DNA of 64,000 bases, taken from Tissierella_A sp964489715 (lineage in GTDB: Bacteria; Bacillota; Clostridia; Tissierellales; Tissierellaceae). Location: positions 4,482 through 68,481 of the forward strand of contig CAZBAK010000004.1 in the NCBI GenBank assembly GCA_964489715.1. The letters are read 5' to 3'. The position numbers and the translations under genes were made by a program. The notes beneath the pieces were generated by a model that ran no database searches, was not told the DNA's origin, and was given only the letters and a program-made list of their open reading frames with translations. Shown one piece after another: positions 35,977 through 44,669 of the stretch (positions are counted from its first letter, which is position 1; each line of letters begins with the position of its first letter).

Positions 35977-36330
35977 ATGAAAAATAAAGAATGTAACTTA
36001 AAGTATAATAAAGGTAGATTTATTGAAGCTTGTTTGCTTTGTTTGTTAAAAGAAAACAAGTCCTACGGCTATAGCCTTATGGAAAACTTATCGAATTTTG
36101 GATTTGAAAAAGATGAAGTAAATATAAGCATTATATATCGGCGATTAAGGGGTATGGAAGAGGAAAACTTGGTTATATCATCTTGGAGCGAGAGCGACCA
36201 AGGCCCCCAAAAAAGAGTATATGAGATAACAGATGAAGGTATAAGAGAACTGGATAATTGGATAGATTTTCTTACTTCTCGAAAAAAACGTATTACAAAG
36301 ATAATAAATAAATATAATTCACTAAAATAA
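35977..36330 (+). CDS. PadR family transcriptional regulator
   Basis: A winged-helix repressor of the PadR family, 117 residues with the short C-terminal dimerisation helix of subfamily 2. The domain begins FIEACLLCLLKENKSYGYSLMENLSNFGF and has the wing segment SIIYRRLRGMEEENLVISSW and YEITDEGIRELDNWIDFL. It probably controls its own promoter and the two permease genes that follow 22 bases later. I use ATG 35977-35979, nine bases after GTGAGG. An in-frame ATG 17 codons upstream lies inside the promoter region. Confidence 0.9.
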   Translation: MKNKECNLKYNKGRFIEACLLCLLKENKSYGYSLMENLSNFGFEKDEVNISIIYRRLRGMEEENLVISSWSESDQGPQKRVYEITDEGIRELDNWIDFLTSRKKRITKIINKYNSLK

Positions 36331-36352
36331 CAATTAATTTTAGGAGGTAAAT

Positions 36353-36832
36353 ATGCAAAATAAAATCTTTTACATTTTAGCTATAGTTCTTTTGATTATT
36401 TCTTATTTTAAAGATAAGAACAAAACAAAAGAATCTCTGAAGAAAGCTTGGAAATCATTTGAAAATATATTACCACAGATGCTAGGTATACTTACTAGTG
36501 TTGGTATTATAATAGCTTTTTTAAATCCTGAAACCATTAGTAAATTGATAGGTAGTTCATCTGGTTATCTTGGAATAGCACTTGCTGCTATTATTGGTTC
36601 CATCACTCTTATTCCTGGATTTATTGCTTTTCCAACTGCTGCTATATTATTACAAAATGGTGCCGGATATATGCAAATAGGAGCTTTTATATCTTCACTT
36701 ATGATGGTTGGACTATTAACTATGCCTATGGAGATAATGTACTTTGGTAAGAAATCTACTTTTTTAAGAAATTCTATGGCATTTGCATTTTCTTTTATTG
36801 TAGCAATTATCCTTGGAAAGGTGGTTGGATAA
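36353..36832 (+). CDS. Permease half, ArsP/DUF318-like (subunit 1)
   Basis: A 159-residue membrane protein with four to five helices. It resembles the N-terminal half of DUF318/ArsP-type permeases: a first helix, then FENILPQMLGILTSVGIII, the glycine-proline segment ITLIPGFIAFPTAAILLQNGAGY and a last motif LMMVGLLTMPMEIMYFGKKSTFLRN. The gene downstream encodes a protein with the same helix pattern and the same ending motif, so the pair likely forms one transporter. Substrate is unknown; family members have been linked to organoarsenicals and metal ions. GGAGGT precedes the ATG. Confidence 0.8.
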   Translation: MQNKIFYILAIVLLIISYFKDKNKTKESLKKAWKSFENILPQMLGILTSVGIIIAFLNPETISKLIGSSSGYLGIALAAIIGSITLIPGFIAFPTAAILLQNGAGYMQIGAFISSLMMVGLLTMPMEIMYFGKKSTFLRNSMAFAFSFIVAIILGKVVG

Positions 36833-36833
36833 G

Positions 36834-37364
36834 ATGAAATGGATTAAAAAATATTTAATTTTTATTATAGCTTCTCTTATTATTGGATTGATGTTTCTAT
36901 GGAATAGAGACTTAGGATTAGAAGCTATAGACACGGTTAAATTTAGTTTTAAAGAAATGATAATGGTATTACCTCCTATCTTTATATTGTTAGGCTTATT
37001 AGATACTTGGGTGCCTAAGGATACTATGGTAAGGTTTATGGGTGAAGGCTCAGGAATATTAGGTATACTGCTGTCTTTTCTTCTAGGTTCTGCAGCTGCT
37101 GGACCTCTTTATGGAGCTTTCCCTGTTGCAGCAGTATTCATGAAAAAAGGTGTAAAATTTACAAATATACTGATATTTTTAGGTGCTTGGTCTACAACTA
37201 AATTACCTATGATCTTATTTGAAATTGCATCTATGGGAACAAAGTTTGCTTTAACTAGATTCTTAATAAATATTCCAGCTATACTTATAATAGCCTATGT
37301 TACAAATAGATCTTTGAATAAAAAAGAGATTGATAGCATATACAATAGAGCTGAAAGACTATAA
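36834..37364 (+). CDS. Permease half, ArsP/DUF318-like (subunit 2)
   Basis: A 176-residue membrane protein with five helices, paralogous to the preceding protein. Key segments are SFKEMIMVLPPIFILLGLLDTW, the hairpin GSAAAGPLYGAFPVAAVFMKKG and LGAWSTTKLPMILFEIASMG followed by TKFALTR, which mirrors the P-x-E/G-K-x-R ending of subunit 1. I start it at ATG 36834-36836, immediately after the preceding stop with GGAAAGGTGG upstream; an in-frame TTG seven codons earlier would overlap. Its last codons lie inside a 27-bp hairpin. Confidence 0.8.
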   Translation: MKWIKKYLIFIIASLIIGLMFLWNRDLGLEAIDTVKFSFKEMIMVLPPIFILLGLLDTWVPKDTMVRFMGEGSGILGILLSFLLGSAAAGPLYGAFPVAAVFMKKGVKFTNILIFLGAWSTTKLPMILFEIASMGTKFALTRFLINIPAILIIAYVTNRSLNKKEIDSIYNRAERL

Positions 37365-37410
37365 ATTAACTCCTCTAAAATTATTTTAGAGGAGTTAATT
37401 TATAGTCTTT
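37354..37410. terminator. 27-bp perfect hairpin between convergent genes
   Basis: Arms 37354-37380 and 37384-37410 are exact complements around a three-base loop. The left arm contains the last codons and stop of the permease gene, and the right arm starts next to the stop of the minus-strand methyltransferase. It should terminate both transcripts. Confidence 0.85.
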
Positions 37411-38009
37411 TACTTATAAGGCTCTAATATATACCAAGATGCTCTTTTATCCACATTTACTATTTTAACATCTTTAAAATACTCTTTCATTTCATCTTCA
37501 GCTACTTTGATAAAGTTAAAATAATCTCCTCTTTCTAGCCATTCTATAAGCGTTGTAAGAAGTGCTCTATTTTTATTATAATCGTGAAATATTATCTTTT
37601 CTTTAGCTAATCTTGAAGCTTCTTTATACAGTTTGATCCTATCATTTTTTTTAAGTCCATGAGCTAGGTAAGAAGAGATAACTATATCAAAACTATTATC
37701 CTTAAATGGAAAAGCTATATTTGGATTTACTTTATAGATCTCTATTTCTGTATCTCTTAGTTTCCTTTTAGCTATTTCTACCATTTTTTCTGAAGCATCC
37801 ACTCCTACAGGTTTTAATCCTTTTGTATATAATACATAGCAAAGAGCTCCTGTTCCACAGCCAATATCTAAAACACTTTTATATTCTCTTATATCTAAAT
37901 CTTTTTTTACTCTCAATATTATTTTATTATAATATTTCACTTGAAACTTGTAAAAGATTGCATATATTGGAGCTATAAAATCAAATATTTTAACACCATT
38001 ATTGTTCAT
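37410..38009 (-). CDS. Class I SAM-dependent methyltransferase
   Basis: A 199-residue methyltransferase with motif I VLDIGCGTGALCYVLYTKG, the acidic end of strand 2 in PVGVDASEKMVEIAKRKL, and FDIVISSYLAHGLKKND. The substrate is unknown. N-terminal residues FDFIAPIYAIFYKFQVKYY look like those of small UbiE-like enzymes. It is separate from the methyltransferase at 34603 and not closely similar. GGGAGGG precedes the ATG. Confidence 0.85.
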   Translation of the reverse strand: MNNNGVKIFDFIAPIYAIFYKFQVKYYNKIILRVKKDLDIREYKSVLDIGCGTGALCYVLYTKGLKPVGVDASEKMVEIAKRKLRDTEIEIYKVNPNIAFPFKDNSFDIVISSYLAHGLKKNDRIKLYKEASRLAKEKIIFHDYNKNRALLTTLIEWLERGDYFNFIKVAEDEMKEYFKDVKIVNVDKRASWYILEPYK

Positions 38010-38134
38010 ATATCCCTCCCATACTTTTTTTATAAATATCTTTATTTCTATTTTACCCCTATCATCGGTTTTATAAATAATAAATTTCTTGCTTAAGTTG
38101 AAAAATTATGTTATTATAATTTATATTGACATAA

Positions 38135-38221
38135 GCCGGTGTGTCGGAACTGGCAGACGAGACAGACTCAAAATCTGTTATCCGTATGGGTGTGTGGGTT
38201 CGAGTCCCACCATCGGCACCA
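38135..38221 (+). tRNA. tRNA-Leu (anticodon CAA)
   Basis: A type II tRNA with encoded CCA (38219-38221). Acceptor stem GCCGGTG pairs with CATCGGC (one G-T pair), the anticodon stem ACAGA/TCTGT encloses loop CTCAAAA (anticodon CAA), a long variable arm follows, and the T-arm has GGGTTCGAGTCCC. It decodes UUG. The gap before it (38010-38134) holds a possible promoter, TTGAAA (38098-38103) and TTATAT (38121-38126). Confidence 0.95.
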
Positions 38222-38247
38222 TTAATATATTTTTGAAAATATATCTT

Positions 38248-38275
38248 AGATAAGACTAAAGTCTTATCTTTTTTA
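38248..38275 (+). terminator. Intrinsic terminator of tRNA-Leu(CAA)
   Basis: AGATAAGAC and GTCTTATCT form a nine-base stem with a four-base loop, followed by TTTTTT. It lies 26 bases after the CCA end. Confidence 0.85.
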
Positions 38276-38286
38276 ATGCCAACTTA

Positions 38287-38330
38287 AATATAAAAGGAAT
38301 ATAGTTCTAGAGCTATATTCCTTTATATTT
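38287..38330 (-). terminator. Terminator of the solute-binding lipoprotein gene
   Basis: A long imperfect palindrome, AATATAAAAGGAATATAG around TCTAGA, with its complement TATATTCCTTTATATT. It lies just after the stop of the minus-strand lipoprotein gene and ends in T-rich sequence. Confidence 0.75.
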
Positions 38331-38334
38331 AAAA

Positions 38335-39663
38335 TTATTTAATTTTTTCTATCATGGATTTAAACTCATCTTGTAGTATTTTATATGCTTCTTCCACATT
38401 GGCAGGTTCCAAGCTATTCCAAGATAATATCCCGCTTTCCCAACTCTCTGATATTTCTTCTATTTGTAAGTTCTTTGGTATCTCTAAAGCATCTTCATAA
38501 GATCTATAAACCAATCCTATAAAATCTTTATCTCTATCTTCTAAATCTGAGTCTAAAAACTCATCTAGATTAGTATTTTCTAATATCTTACCTGTTCCCT
38601 TAAAGAATTCAACTGCATATTGGGGATTTACTATTTCTTCTATCATAAGCTCTGCTATGGTCATCTTATTTTCATCTTCTTCTATTCTCTTATTTATAGC
38701 TAGAGCATCTCCATCTTTATATTGAACTATATTATTACCCATAACCACTATACTTTCTAGGGGTAATATATCTAGATTTTCTTGACCTACAAGATCTTCC
38801 AATCTCTTTCTTTCAGTCATCTTATTGACTAAAATAGATGTTCCTCCACCCTTCTCAAAGGATAAATCCATATAGTTTAAATATTTATCCTCATCAAATA
38901 ATAAACTTTTCTCTTTCTTACTATAGTACCAATAGTTGTAGATTGCATTAAAAATCTCTTGTTGATTGGCACTGAGTTCTGAAAAATCTTTAGTAAGATC
39001 AGAAGAATATTCTTCTGTTTCAGTTTTTCCTAAAAGATTAATATTTGCTCCATTCATAAAAGATACTCCATAATCAAATTTAAATAAAGCTATTAATATA
39101 TCTTGATTACTTAACTCTGTAAATTCAATTCCACTTAGATAGTTTATAGAATTAGTTTCTGAATTATCAATGTTGGTAAAATTTAAAATTGTATTGATAT
39201 TCATGGGAAAAACTAATTTCTCATCATAATTCTTATTTATATTTAAATTTTCTGCTATACTTCTAGCATTTAATTCTGCTAATATATTTTTTTCACTTAA
39301 TAAATTTATTTTATTCCATGGTAGAGTAAATAAATCTGCAGTATTTTCATCTGACAAATCACCCTTCTCTAAGGAATCTATATACTCATCTCTATCTTTT
39401 TTGATAAATATTATCTTAGCATCTGGCTGTTTTTTCTTTACTCTTTTAGCAGCATCCTTATAATAACTTTCCCACTCTTCTTCAATTTGAACTCTTACGA
39501 TGTTTTCATCTTCCAAATTAGAATCTTCAGCTTCATTAGGTTCTTCCTTAATTTCCTCTTTCTGCTCATCCTCTACTTCTATCTTTTTATCCTTAGATGA
39601 ACAAGCTGGAAGAACTCCTAAAATTAAGATTAATACAAGTAATATACCAATCCTTTTTTTCAT
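38335..39663 (-). CDS. Diverged solute-binding lipoprotein next to maltodextrin genes
   Basis: A 442-residue lipoprotein with a signal peptide and lipobox (GVLPACSSKDKK), then an acidic linker (EDEQKEEIKEEPNEAEDSN) that tethers the domain to the membrane. The rest has the two-lobe layout of family 1 solute-binding proteins (ENTADLFTLPWNKINLLSEKNILAEL, FEKGGGTSILVNKMTERKR). Position directly after glgP and malQ hints at maltodextrin binding. The fold match is weak and no ABC permease genes are close, so the assignment is tentative. GAGGTGG precedes the ATG. Confidence 0.65.
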   Translation of the reverse strand: MKKRIGILLVLILILGVLPACSSKDKKIEVEDEQKEEIKEEPNEAEDSNLEDENIVRVQIEEEWESYYKDAAKRVKKKQPDAKIIFIKKDRDEYIDSLEKGDLSDENTADLFTLPWNKINLLSEKNILAELNARSIAENLNINKNYDEKLVFPMNINTILNFTNIDNSETNSINYLSGIEFTELSNQDILIALFKFDYGVSFMNGANINLLGKTETEEYSSDLTKDFSELSANQQEIFNAIYNYWYYSKKEKSLLFDEDKYLNYMDLSFEKGGGTSILVNKMTERKRLEDLVGQENLDILPLESIVVMGNNIVQYKDGDALAINKRIEEDENKMTIAELMIEEIVNPQYAVEFFKGTGKILENTNLDEFLDSDLEDRDKDFIGLVYRSYEDALEIPKNLQIEEISESWESGILSWNSLEPANVEEAYKILQDEFKSMIEKIK

Positions 39664-39687
39664 TTTACCACCTCTTATTTATCATAT

Positions 39688-42060
39688 TTATTTTTTCTTT
39701 TTTATATGCCAGATTTCTTTAACATAATCTTCTATTGTCCTATCACTAGTAAATTTACCTGCATTTACTATATTCATCCAACATTTCTTCGCCCAAGATA
39801 AGCTATCCTTATAAGCATGGTTTGCCTTGGCTTGCGCATCTCTATAACTTGCAAAATCCTTCATTATATAATATTCATCTGGCTTATTGTGAATATCCTT
39901 ATTTAATATGGAATCATAAAGTTCCCTATAAATTCCTGTTCCAGCATCATCAAATGTCCCATCTATAAGAGTATCCATTACTCTCTTTAAACCAGGAGTA
40001 TTTTCATAATAATATACTGGATCATATTTTCCTTCAATATCTTTTATATCTTCGACTGTCATTCCAAATACAAAATTATTTTCTACTCCTGCTTCTTCAA
40101 CTATTTCAACATTTGCACCGTCGTAAGTACCAATGGTTGGAGCACCATTTAACATAAATTTCATATTTCCTGTTCCAGAAGCTTCTTTACCTGCAGTAGA
40201 TATTTGTTCTGATAAATCAGCCGCTGGAAATAGCTTCTCACCATAACTTACTCTATAATTTGTTGCAAATACCACTTTTATTTTTCCATTTACACTTGGG
40301 TCATTATTTATAAGTGTTTTTATATCATTTATAAATTTTATCACAGCTTTTGCTCTAAAGTAACCTGGAGCTGCTTTTCCTCCAAAGATAAATGTTTGAG
40401 GTTTTCTATCCATATCTGGATTTTCTTTTATTCTATAGTATAAGTCTAGTACATGAAGTGCGTTTAAAAATTGCCTTTTATATTCATGGAATCTTTTTAT
40501 TTGAATATCAAATATAGATTCAGGATTTATTTCTATAGCTTCATGTTCTTTTATATACTCTGATAACTGTATTTTCTTCAAATGTTTTATGTTCAAGAAT
40601 TTATTCAGAACTAATTGATCATCCTTATATTTTTCTAAAGCCTTTATTTGCTTTAAATCTGTTATCCAGTCTTGTGATCCTAAAAGTTCAGTTATGAGAT
40701 TTGAAAGCTCAGGATTTGATAGTAAAAGCCATCTTCTTTGGGTTATTCCATTGGTTTTATTATTGAATTTCTCTGGATAAATTTGATACCAATTACTTAA
40801 TTGAGTATCTTTTAATATATCTGTATGTAGTCTTGCTACACCATTTACTGAGTAACTACCATATATGGATAGATAGGCCATTCTTATTTTATTATAAGAA
40901 GTTATTATCTCGTATTGATCTATGTCTTTAGAAGATATACCTTTATCTATTAGCTCTTCCTTTAATTTAATGTTTATTTTTTCTATTATTTTATAGATAT
41001 TAGGTAGTAGCTCCTTATATAAATCTACTGACCATTCTTCTAAAGCTTCAGATAAAATAGTATGGTTTGTATAGGAAAATGTTTCTGTAACTATCCCCCA
41101 TGCCTTATCCCATTCTAAGGATTCTTCCACTGTTAATATTCTCATAAGTTCAGGAATTGCAACTGCTGGATGTGTATCATTTAATTGTATAGCATGAAGT
41201 TTACTAAAATCATCCATTGTCTTGTATTCCTTTTTATATTTTCTCACTAGATCTTGTAGAGATGCTGATACAAAGAAATATTGCTGTCTAAGTCTTAGTT
41301 TTTTACCTTCTATGCCCATGTCATTTGGATATAGTACTTTGGCTATGTTTTCTGCATCATTTTTTTGCTTTACTGATTCGTCATATTGATAGTTATTAAA
41401 TTTCTCAAAATCTAGTGAAACTAAAGGCTCTGATTGCCATAATCTTAAAGTATTTACAGTGTTTCCACCATATCCTATTATAGGAGTATCATAGGGAACT
41501 GCAAGCACACTCTGATCAGCAAAATTTATAGTAATAGCTTCATCTATATTCTTTATAGACCAAGGATCTCCATGCTTTAACCAGTCATCTGCATTTTCAA
41601 CTTGAAATCCATCTTCTATTCTTTGTTTAAATAGTCCATATTGATATCTTAAGCCATATCCATACAGGGGATAGTCTAAGGTAGCTGCAGAGTCTAAGAA
41701 GCAAGCTGCAAGCCTTCCTAAACCACCATTACCAAGAGCTGCATCATTTTCTGCTTCTTCTATCTCATTATAATCTATATCCAACTCTTTTAGCAGATGT
41801 AAGATATTAGATTTATAAGAAAGATTTGTCAAATTGTTGCCAAGAGCTCTTCCCATTAAGTATTCAGCACTTAAATAGTAAGCCTTCTTTTCTCCCTTAA
41901 ATTTCTCATCTGTTTTGCTCCAAGTAGGAACTACACATGACATTATAGCTTTTGAAAGTACATAATATTTTTCATTTGAATTACACTGCTTCAATGTTTT
42001 TGCAAAATTAATTAATGCTTCTGTTTCCATTACTTTTTTTATATTATCAATATTTATCAT
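39688..42060 (-). CDS. glgP: Glycogen/maltodextrin phosphorylase
   Basis: Removes glucose-1-phosphate from the non-reducing ends of alpha-1,4-glucans, with pyridoxal phosphate. The 790-residue protein has the N-terminal segment KKAYYLSAEYLMGRALGNNL, NDAALGNGGLGRLAACFLDS, the active site region FIFGGKAAPGYFRAK, and the PLP site EASGTGNMKFMLNGAPTIGTYDGANVEI with its lysine. A start at ATG 42058-42060 follows GGAGGT; an upstream TTG four codons earlier is inside that site. It lies two bases after malQ. Confidence 0.97.
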   Translation of the reverse strand: MINIDNIKKVMETEALINFAKTLKQCNSNEKYYVLSKAIMSCVVPTWSKTDEKFKGEKKAYYLSAEYLMGRALGNNLTNLSYKSNILHLLKELDIDYNEIEEAENDAALGNGGLGRLAACFLDSAATLDYPLYGYGLRYQYGLFKQRIEDGFQVENADDWLKHGDPWSIKNIDEAITINFADQSVLAVPYDTPIIGYGGNTVNTLRLWQSEPLVSLDFEKFNNYQYDESVKQKNDAENIAKVLYPNDMGIEGKKLRLRQQYFFVSASLQDLVRKYKKEYKTMDDFSKLHAIQLNDTHPAVAIPELMRILTVEESLEWDKAWGIVTETFSYTNHTILSEALEEWSVDLYKELLPNIYKIIEKINIKLKEELIDKGISSKDIDQYEIITSYNKIRMAYLSIYGSYSVNGVARLHTDILKDTQLSNWYQIYPEKFNNKTNGITQRRWLLLSNPELSNLITELLGSQDWITDLKQIKALEKYKDDQLVLNKFLNIKHLKKIQLSEYIKEHEAIEINPESIFDIQIKRFHEYKRQFLNALHVLDLYYRIKENPDMDRKPQTFIFGGKAAPGYFRAKAVIKFINDIKTLINNDPSVNGKIKVVFATNYRVSYGEKLFPAADLSEQISTAGKEASGTGNMKFMLNGAPTIGTYDGANVEIVEEAGVENNFVFGMTVEDIKDIEGKYDPVYYYENTPGLKRVMDTLIDGTFDDAGTGIYRELYDSILNKDIHNKPDEYYIMKDFASYRDAQAKANHAYKDSLSWAKKCWMNIVNAGKFTSDRTIEDYVKEIWHIKKKK

Positions 42061-42062
42061 AA

Positions 42063-43541
42063 TTACCTCCAATAGATTTTTGTTAATTCCCTGATTTTAA
42101 GGGCCAATTCTTCTGTCAAACTATCTTTAGTCAATCTCCAAGTCCAATTTTCTCCTATAGTAGAAGGTGTGTTCATCCTTGAAGTATTATCAAGTCCTAA
42201 AAAGTCTTGCATAGGTGCTAGGGCTAAGTTTGCTGTAGAAGCCCAGGCTCCTCTTATAATACCCCAATTAAATCCTTCATCCAAATTTAATTTAAAATAT
42301 TTCATAGCATATAATATGTTTTCCTGAGATGCATTATTAAACCAGCCCATAGTTGTTAAATTATCATGGGTAGCAGTATATGCTACCATATTTTTATTAA
42401 ATCTATGAGGCATATGATCACTTTCATTTAGATCATCTAATCCAAATTGAAGTACTTTCATATTGGGAAAGCCTGTATCCTTAACTAACTTTTCTACATC
42501 ATCTGTCATATAGCCCAAGTCTTCTACTATTATATCTAGGTCACCTAGTTCTTCTTTTATTTTTTTAAAAAGTTTCATACCTGGCCCCTTTGTCCATTTA
42601 CCTTCTATAGCATTTCCTTTTCCATATTCTACCTCCCAAAAAGATTCAAAACCTCTAAAATGATCAATCCTAAGAGTATCAAAAATATTAAAGCTATAGG
42701 CGATCCTACTTGTCCACCATTTATAATTCTCTCTTTCCATCTCATCCCAATTATAAATTGGATTTCCCCAAAGCTGACCTTGAGATGTAAAATCATCGGG
42801 AGGAACTCCAGCTATATTTATAGGTATAAAATTTTCATCTAGTTTATAGAGATAAGGCTTGCTCCAAACATCTGCACTATCTATAGAAACATAAATAGGT
42901 AGATCTCCTATTATCTTTATTCCCCTACTATTGGCATAGGATTTTAACTTCTTCCATTGTTTAAAAAAGAAATATTGAGTAAATATCCAAAAGAAAATTT
43001 CATCTCGATTTTCTCTTTCAAAATTTAATACTTTTGGAGAGTTATATATTTGGTACTCTCTATCCCACTGGGACCAAGAGATATTCTTATTTGCACTCTT
43101 TATAGACATAAAGAGTGCAAAATCTCTAAGCCAGATATAATTTTCTTTATAAAAAGCTTCTAATTCCTCATATATAGTATCTTTAGCAGCTTTATATACT
43201 TGCCTTAGAAGTTTCATCTTATTTTTAAAGAGAGCTTCATAATCAACTTTTTTAGGATTATTACCAAAAGAAAGCTTATTTAAGTCTATTCCATCTATGT
43301 AACCACACCTAATAAATTCCTTTAAATCTATAAAATAAGGGTTGCCTGCAAAAGCTGAAAAAGATTGGTAGGGGGAATCACCTATAGATGTAATACCTAG
43401 GGGTAATATCTGCCAATTTTTTTGATTAGCTTTAGATAGGAAGTCAACAAAATTATATGCTCCTTCTCCAAAATCTCCAATACCAAAATCTCCAGCTAAA
43501 GAAGAAATGTGTAGTAGTATTCCACTAGATCTATCTTTCAT
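42063..43541 (-). CDS. malQ: 4-alpha-glucanotransferase (amylomaltase)
   Basis: Transfers maltooligosaccharide units between alpha-1,4-glucans, supplying longer chains to phosphorylase and releasing glucose. The 492-residue GH77 protein has GRDFALF-like barrel segments, IDHFRGFESFWEVEYG with the nucleophile Asp, IVEDLGYMTDDV with the acid Glu and YTATHDNLTTMGWFN. AAGGAGG precedes the ATG. With glgP it forms a compact maltodextrin-degrading unit; no glycogen synthesis genes are in the window. Confidence 0.96.
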   Translation of the reverse strand: MKDRSSGILLHISSLAGDFGIGDFGEGAYNFVDFLSKANQKNWQILPLGITSIGDSPYQSFSAFAGNPYFIDLKEFIRCGYIDGIDLNKLSFGNNPKKVDYEALFKNKMKLLRQVYKAAKDTIYEELEAFYKENYIWLRDFALFMSIKSANKNISWSQWDREYQIYNSPKVLNFERENRDEIFFWIFTQYFFFKQWKKLKSYANSRGIKIIGDLPIYVSIDSADVWSKPYLYKLDENFIPINIAGVPPDDFTSQGQLWGNPIYNWDEMERENYKWWTSRIAYSFNIFDTLRIDHFRGFESFWEVEYGKGNAIEGKWTKGPGMKLFKKIKEELGDLDIIVEDLGYMTDDVEKLVKDTGFPNMKVLQFGLDDLNESDHMPHRFNKNMVAYTATHDNLTTMGWFNNASQENILYAMKYFKLNLDEGFNWGIIRGAWASTANLALAPMQDFLGLDNTSRMNTPSTIGENWTWRLTKDSLTEELALKIRELTKIYWR

Positions 43542-43570
43542 AATGTTCCTCCTTTTGACAATTATATATT

Positions 43571-44587
43571 TTATTTTCTCATTCTCTCTAATGTCTTTTT
43601 CCCTTTTTCTGCTTCTAAGAAATTTATTGTAGCCTGAGGTAAATATTTGTATGCTTGGATTTCTTTAGCTTCTTTTAGTAATTTTCTGACTTTAGAAGCA
43701 CTTACAATATTACCGTCTATTTCTTTTCTGTCTAAAATTTCCAAAGCTATATTGTGTTTATCAAATATCTCTTTTATATTTTTATTATAAATTTCTGTCA
43801 CTCTATCAAAGGGCTCTGAACCTAAAAATCTTATATCTATTTCTAGATCTTTAGCTATTTTTTCTGCAAAAATTCCTGCATCAAGTTTTGTATATGTATC
43901 TAAATTATCATCCTTTTTCTTTAAGAAATAAGTTGGAAAAGTAGCCCTTGATATTATATATGGTCCTGATCCTATAATATCAATTCTTTTTTCTTTAGCT
44001 AATTCCTCTCTTAAAATACTCCATCTATCAGCAAATTTAAATTCCGACTTATCTTCTTCTACTAGGAATATAATTAAATTATCAACTTCTTCCATGGCAC
44101 TCTCTATTAAGTATTTATGGCCTAGAGTCATGGGATTACAGTTCATAACTATAGCCCCTCTTTTCCCATTTTTCGGACTTAGACTTTTCTTTGTTTTTTC
44201 AATCCATTTACTATAATTATAAAATCCACCTTCTAGCAATGCTACTCTATCTGTATTATACACTATATTGAGTCCAAGTGATTGAAAGATTTCCTTGTTT
44301 TCAGGAAGAGTAAACACAAAATAGGAGCTATGACCACTTTCTAATATATAAGTTAGCAAAGAATTATAAATAATAGATATTGTTCCTTCTCCCTTGTACT
44401 CAGGAGATGTAAAAAAATATTTTAAAACATTTCCATCCACTGATCCAGTAGATATAATATTGCCTTCTTTCCTTACAACAAATGTCTTATCAGGGAAATC
44501 ATAAGCTACTTCAAAGTTTTTCAAAAAATTTCTTATATCTTCTAGGTCCATCTTATTATTTTTATTTATTTCATCACTAAAAAACAT
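43571..44587 (-). CDS. citC: [Citrate/citramalate lyase] acetate ligase
   Basis: CitC uses ATP and acetate to acetylate the thiol of the lyase acyl-carrier prosthetic group, activating the enzyme. There is an N-terminal GNAT-like part (KYFFTSPEYKGEGTISIIYNSLL) and a C-terminal nucleotidyltransferase domain with MNCNPMTLGHKYLIESA. About 338 residues. I use the ATG at 44585-44587, which follows AAGGAGGGAAAGG. A longer in-frame version would extend into the hairpin upstream. In this cluster the target is probably a citramalate lyase. No citX or citG gene for the prosthetic group is seen here. Confidence 0.92.
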   Translation of the reverse strand: MFFSDEINKNNKMDLEDIRNFLKNFEVAYDFPDKTFVVRKEGNIISTGSVDGNVLKYFFTSPEYKGEGTISIIYNSLLTYILESGHSSYFVFTLPENKEIFQSLGLNIVYNTDRVALLEGGFYNYSKWIEKTKKSLSPKNGKRGAIVMNCNPMTLGHKYLIESAMEEVDNLIIFLVEEDKSEFKFADRWSILREELAKEKRIDIIGSGPYIISRATFPTYFLKKKDDNLDTYTKLDAGIFAEKIAKDLEIDIRFLGSEPFDRVTEIYNKNIKEIFDKHNIALEILDRKEIDGNIVSASKVRKLLKEAKEIQAYKYLPQATINFLEAEKGKKTLERMRK

Positions 44588-44614
44588 CCTTTCCCTCCTT
44601 AAACTGATTACAAG

Positions 44615-44643
44615 ATAGGGAGCTGCTCTTAGCAACTCCCTAT
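44615..44643. repeat. Strong hairpin between citF and citC
   Basis: ATAGGGAG (44615-44622) pairs with CTCCCTAT (44636-44643), and TGCT/AGCA extends the stem inside with a three-base loop. On either strand no T-run follows, so it does not look like a terminator. In this operon it may be an mRNA processing or stabilising structure between citF and citC. Confidence 0.7.
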
Positions 44644-44669
44644 AGTACTATTACCCTATTTATTTTTTT

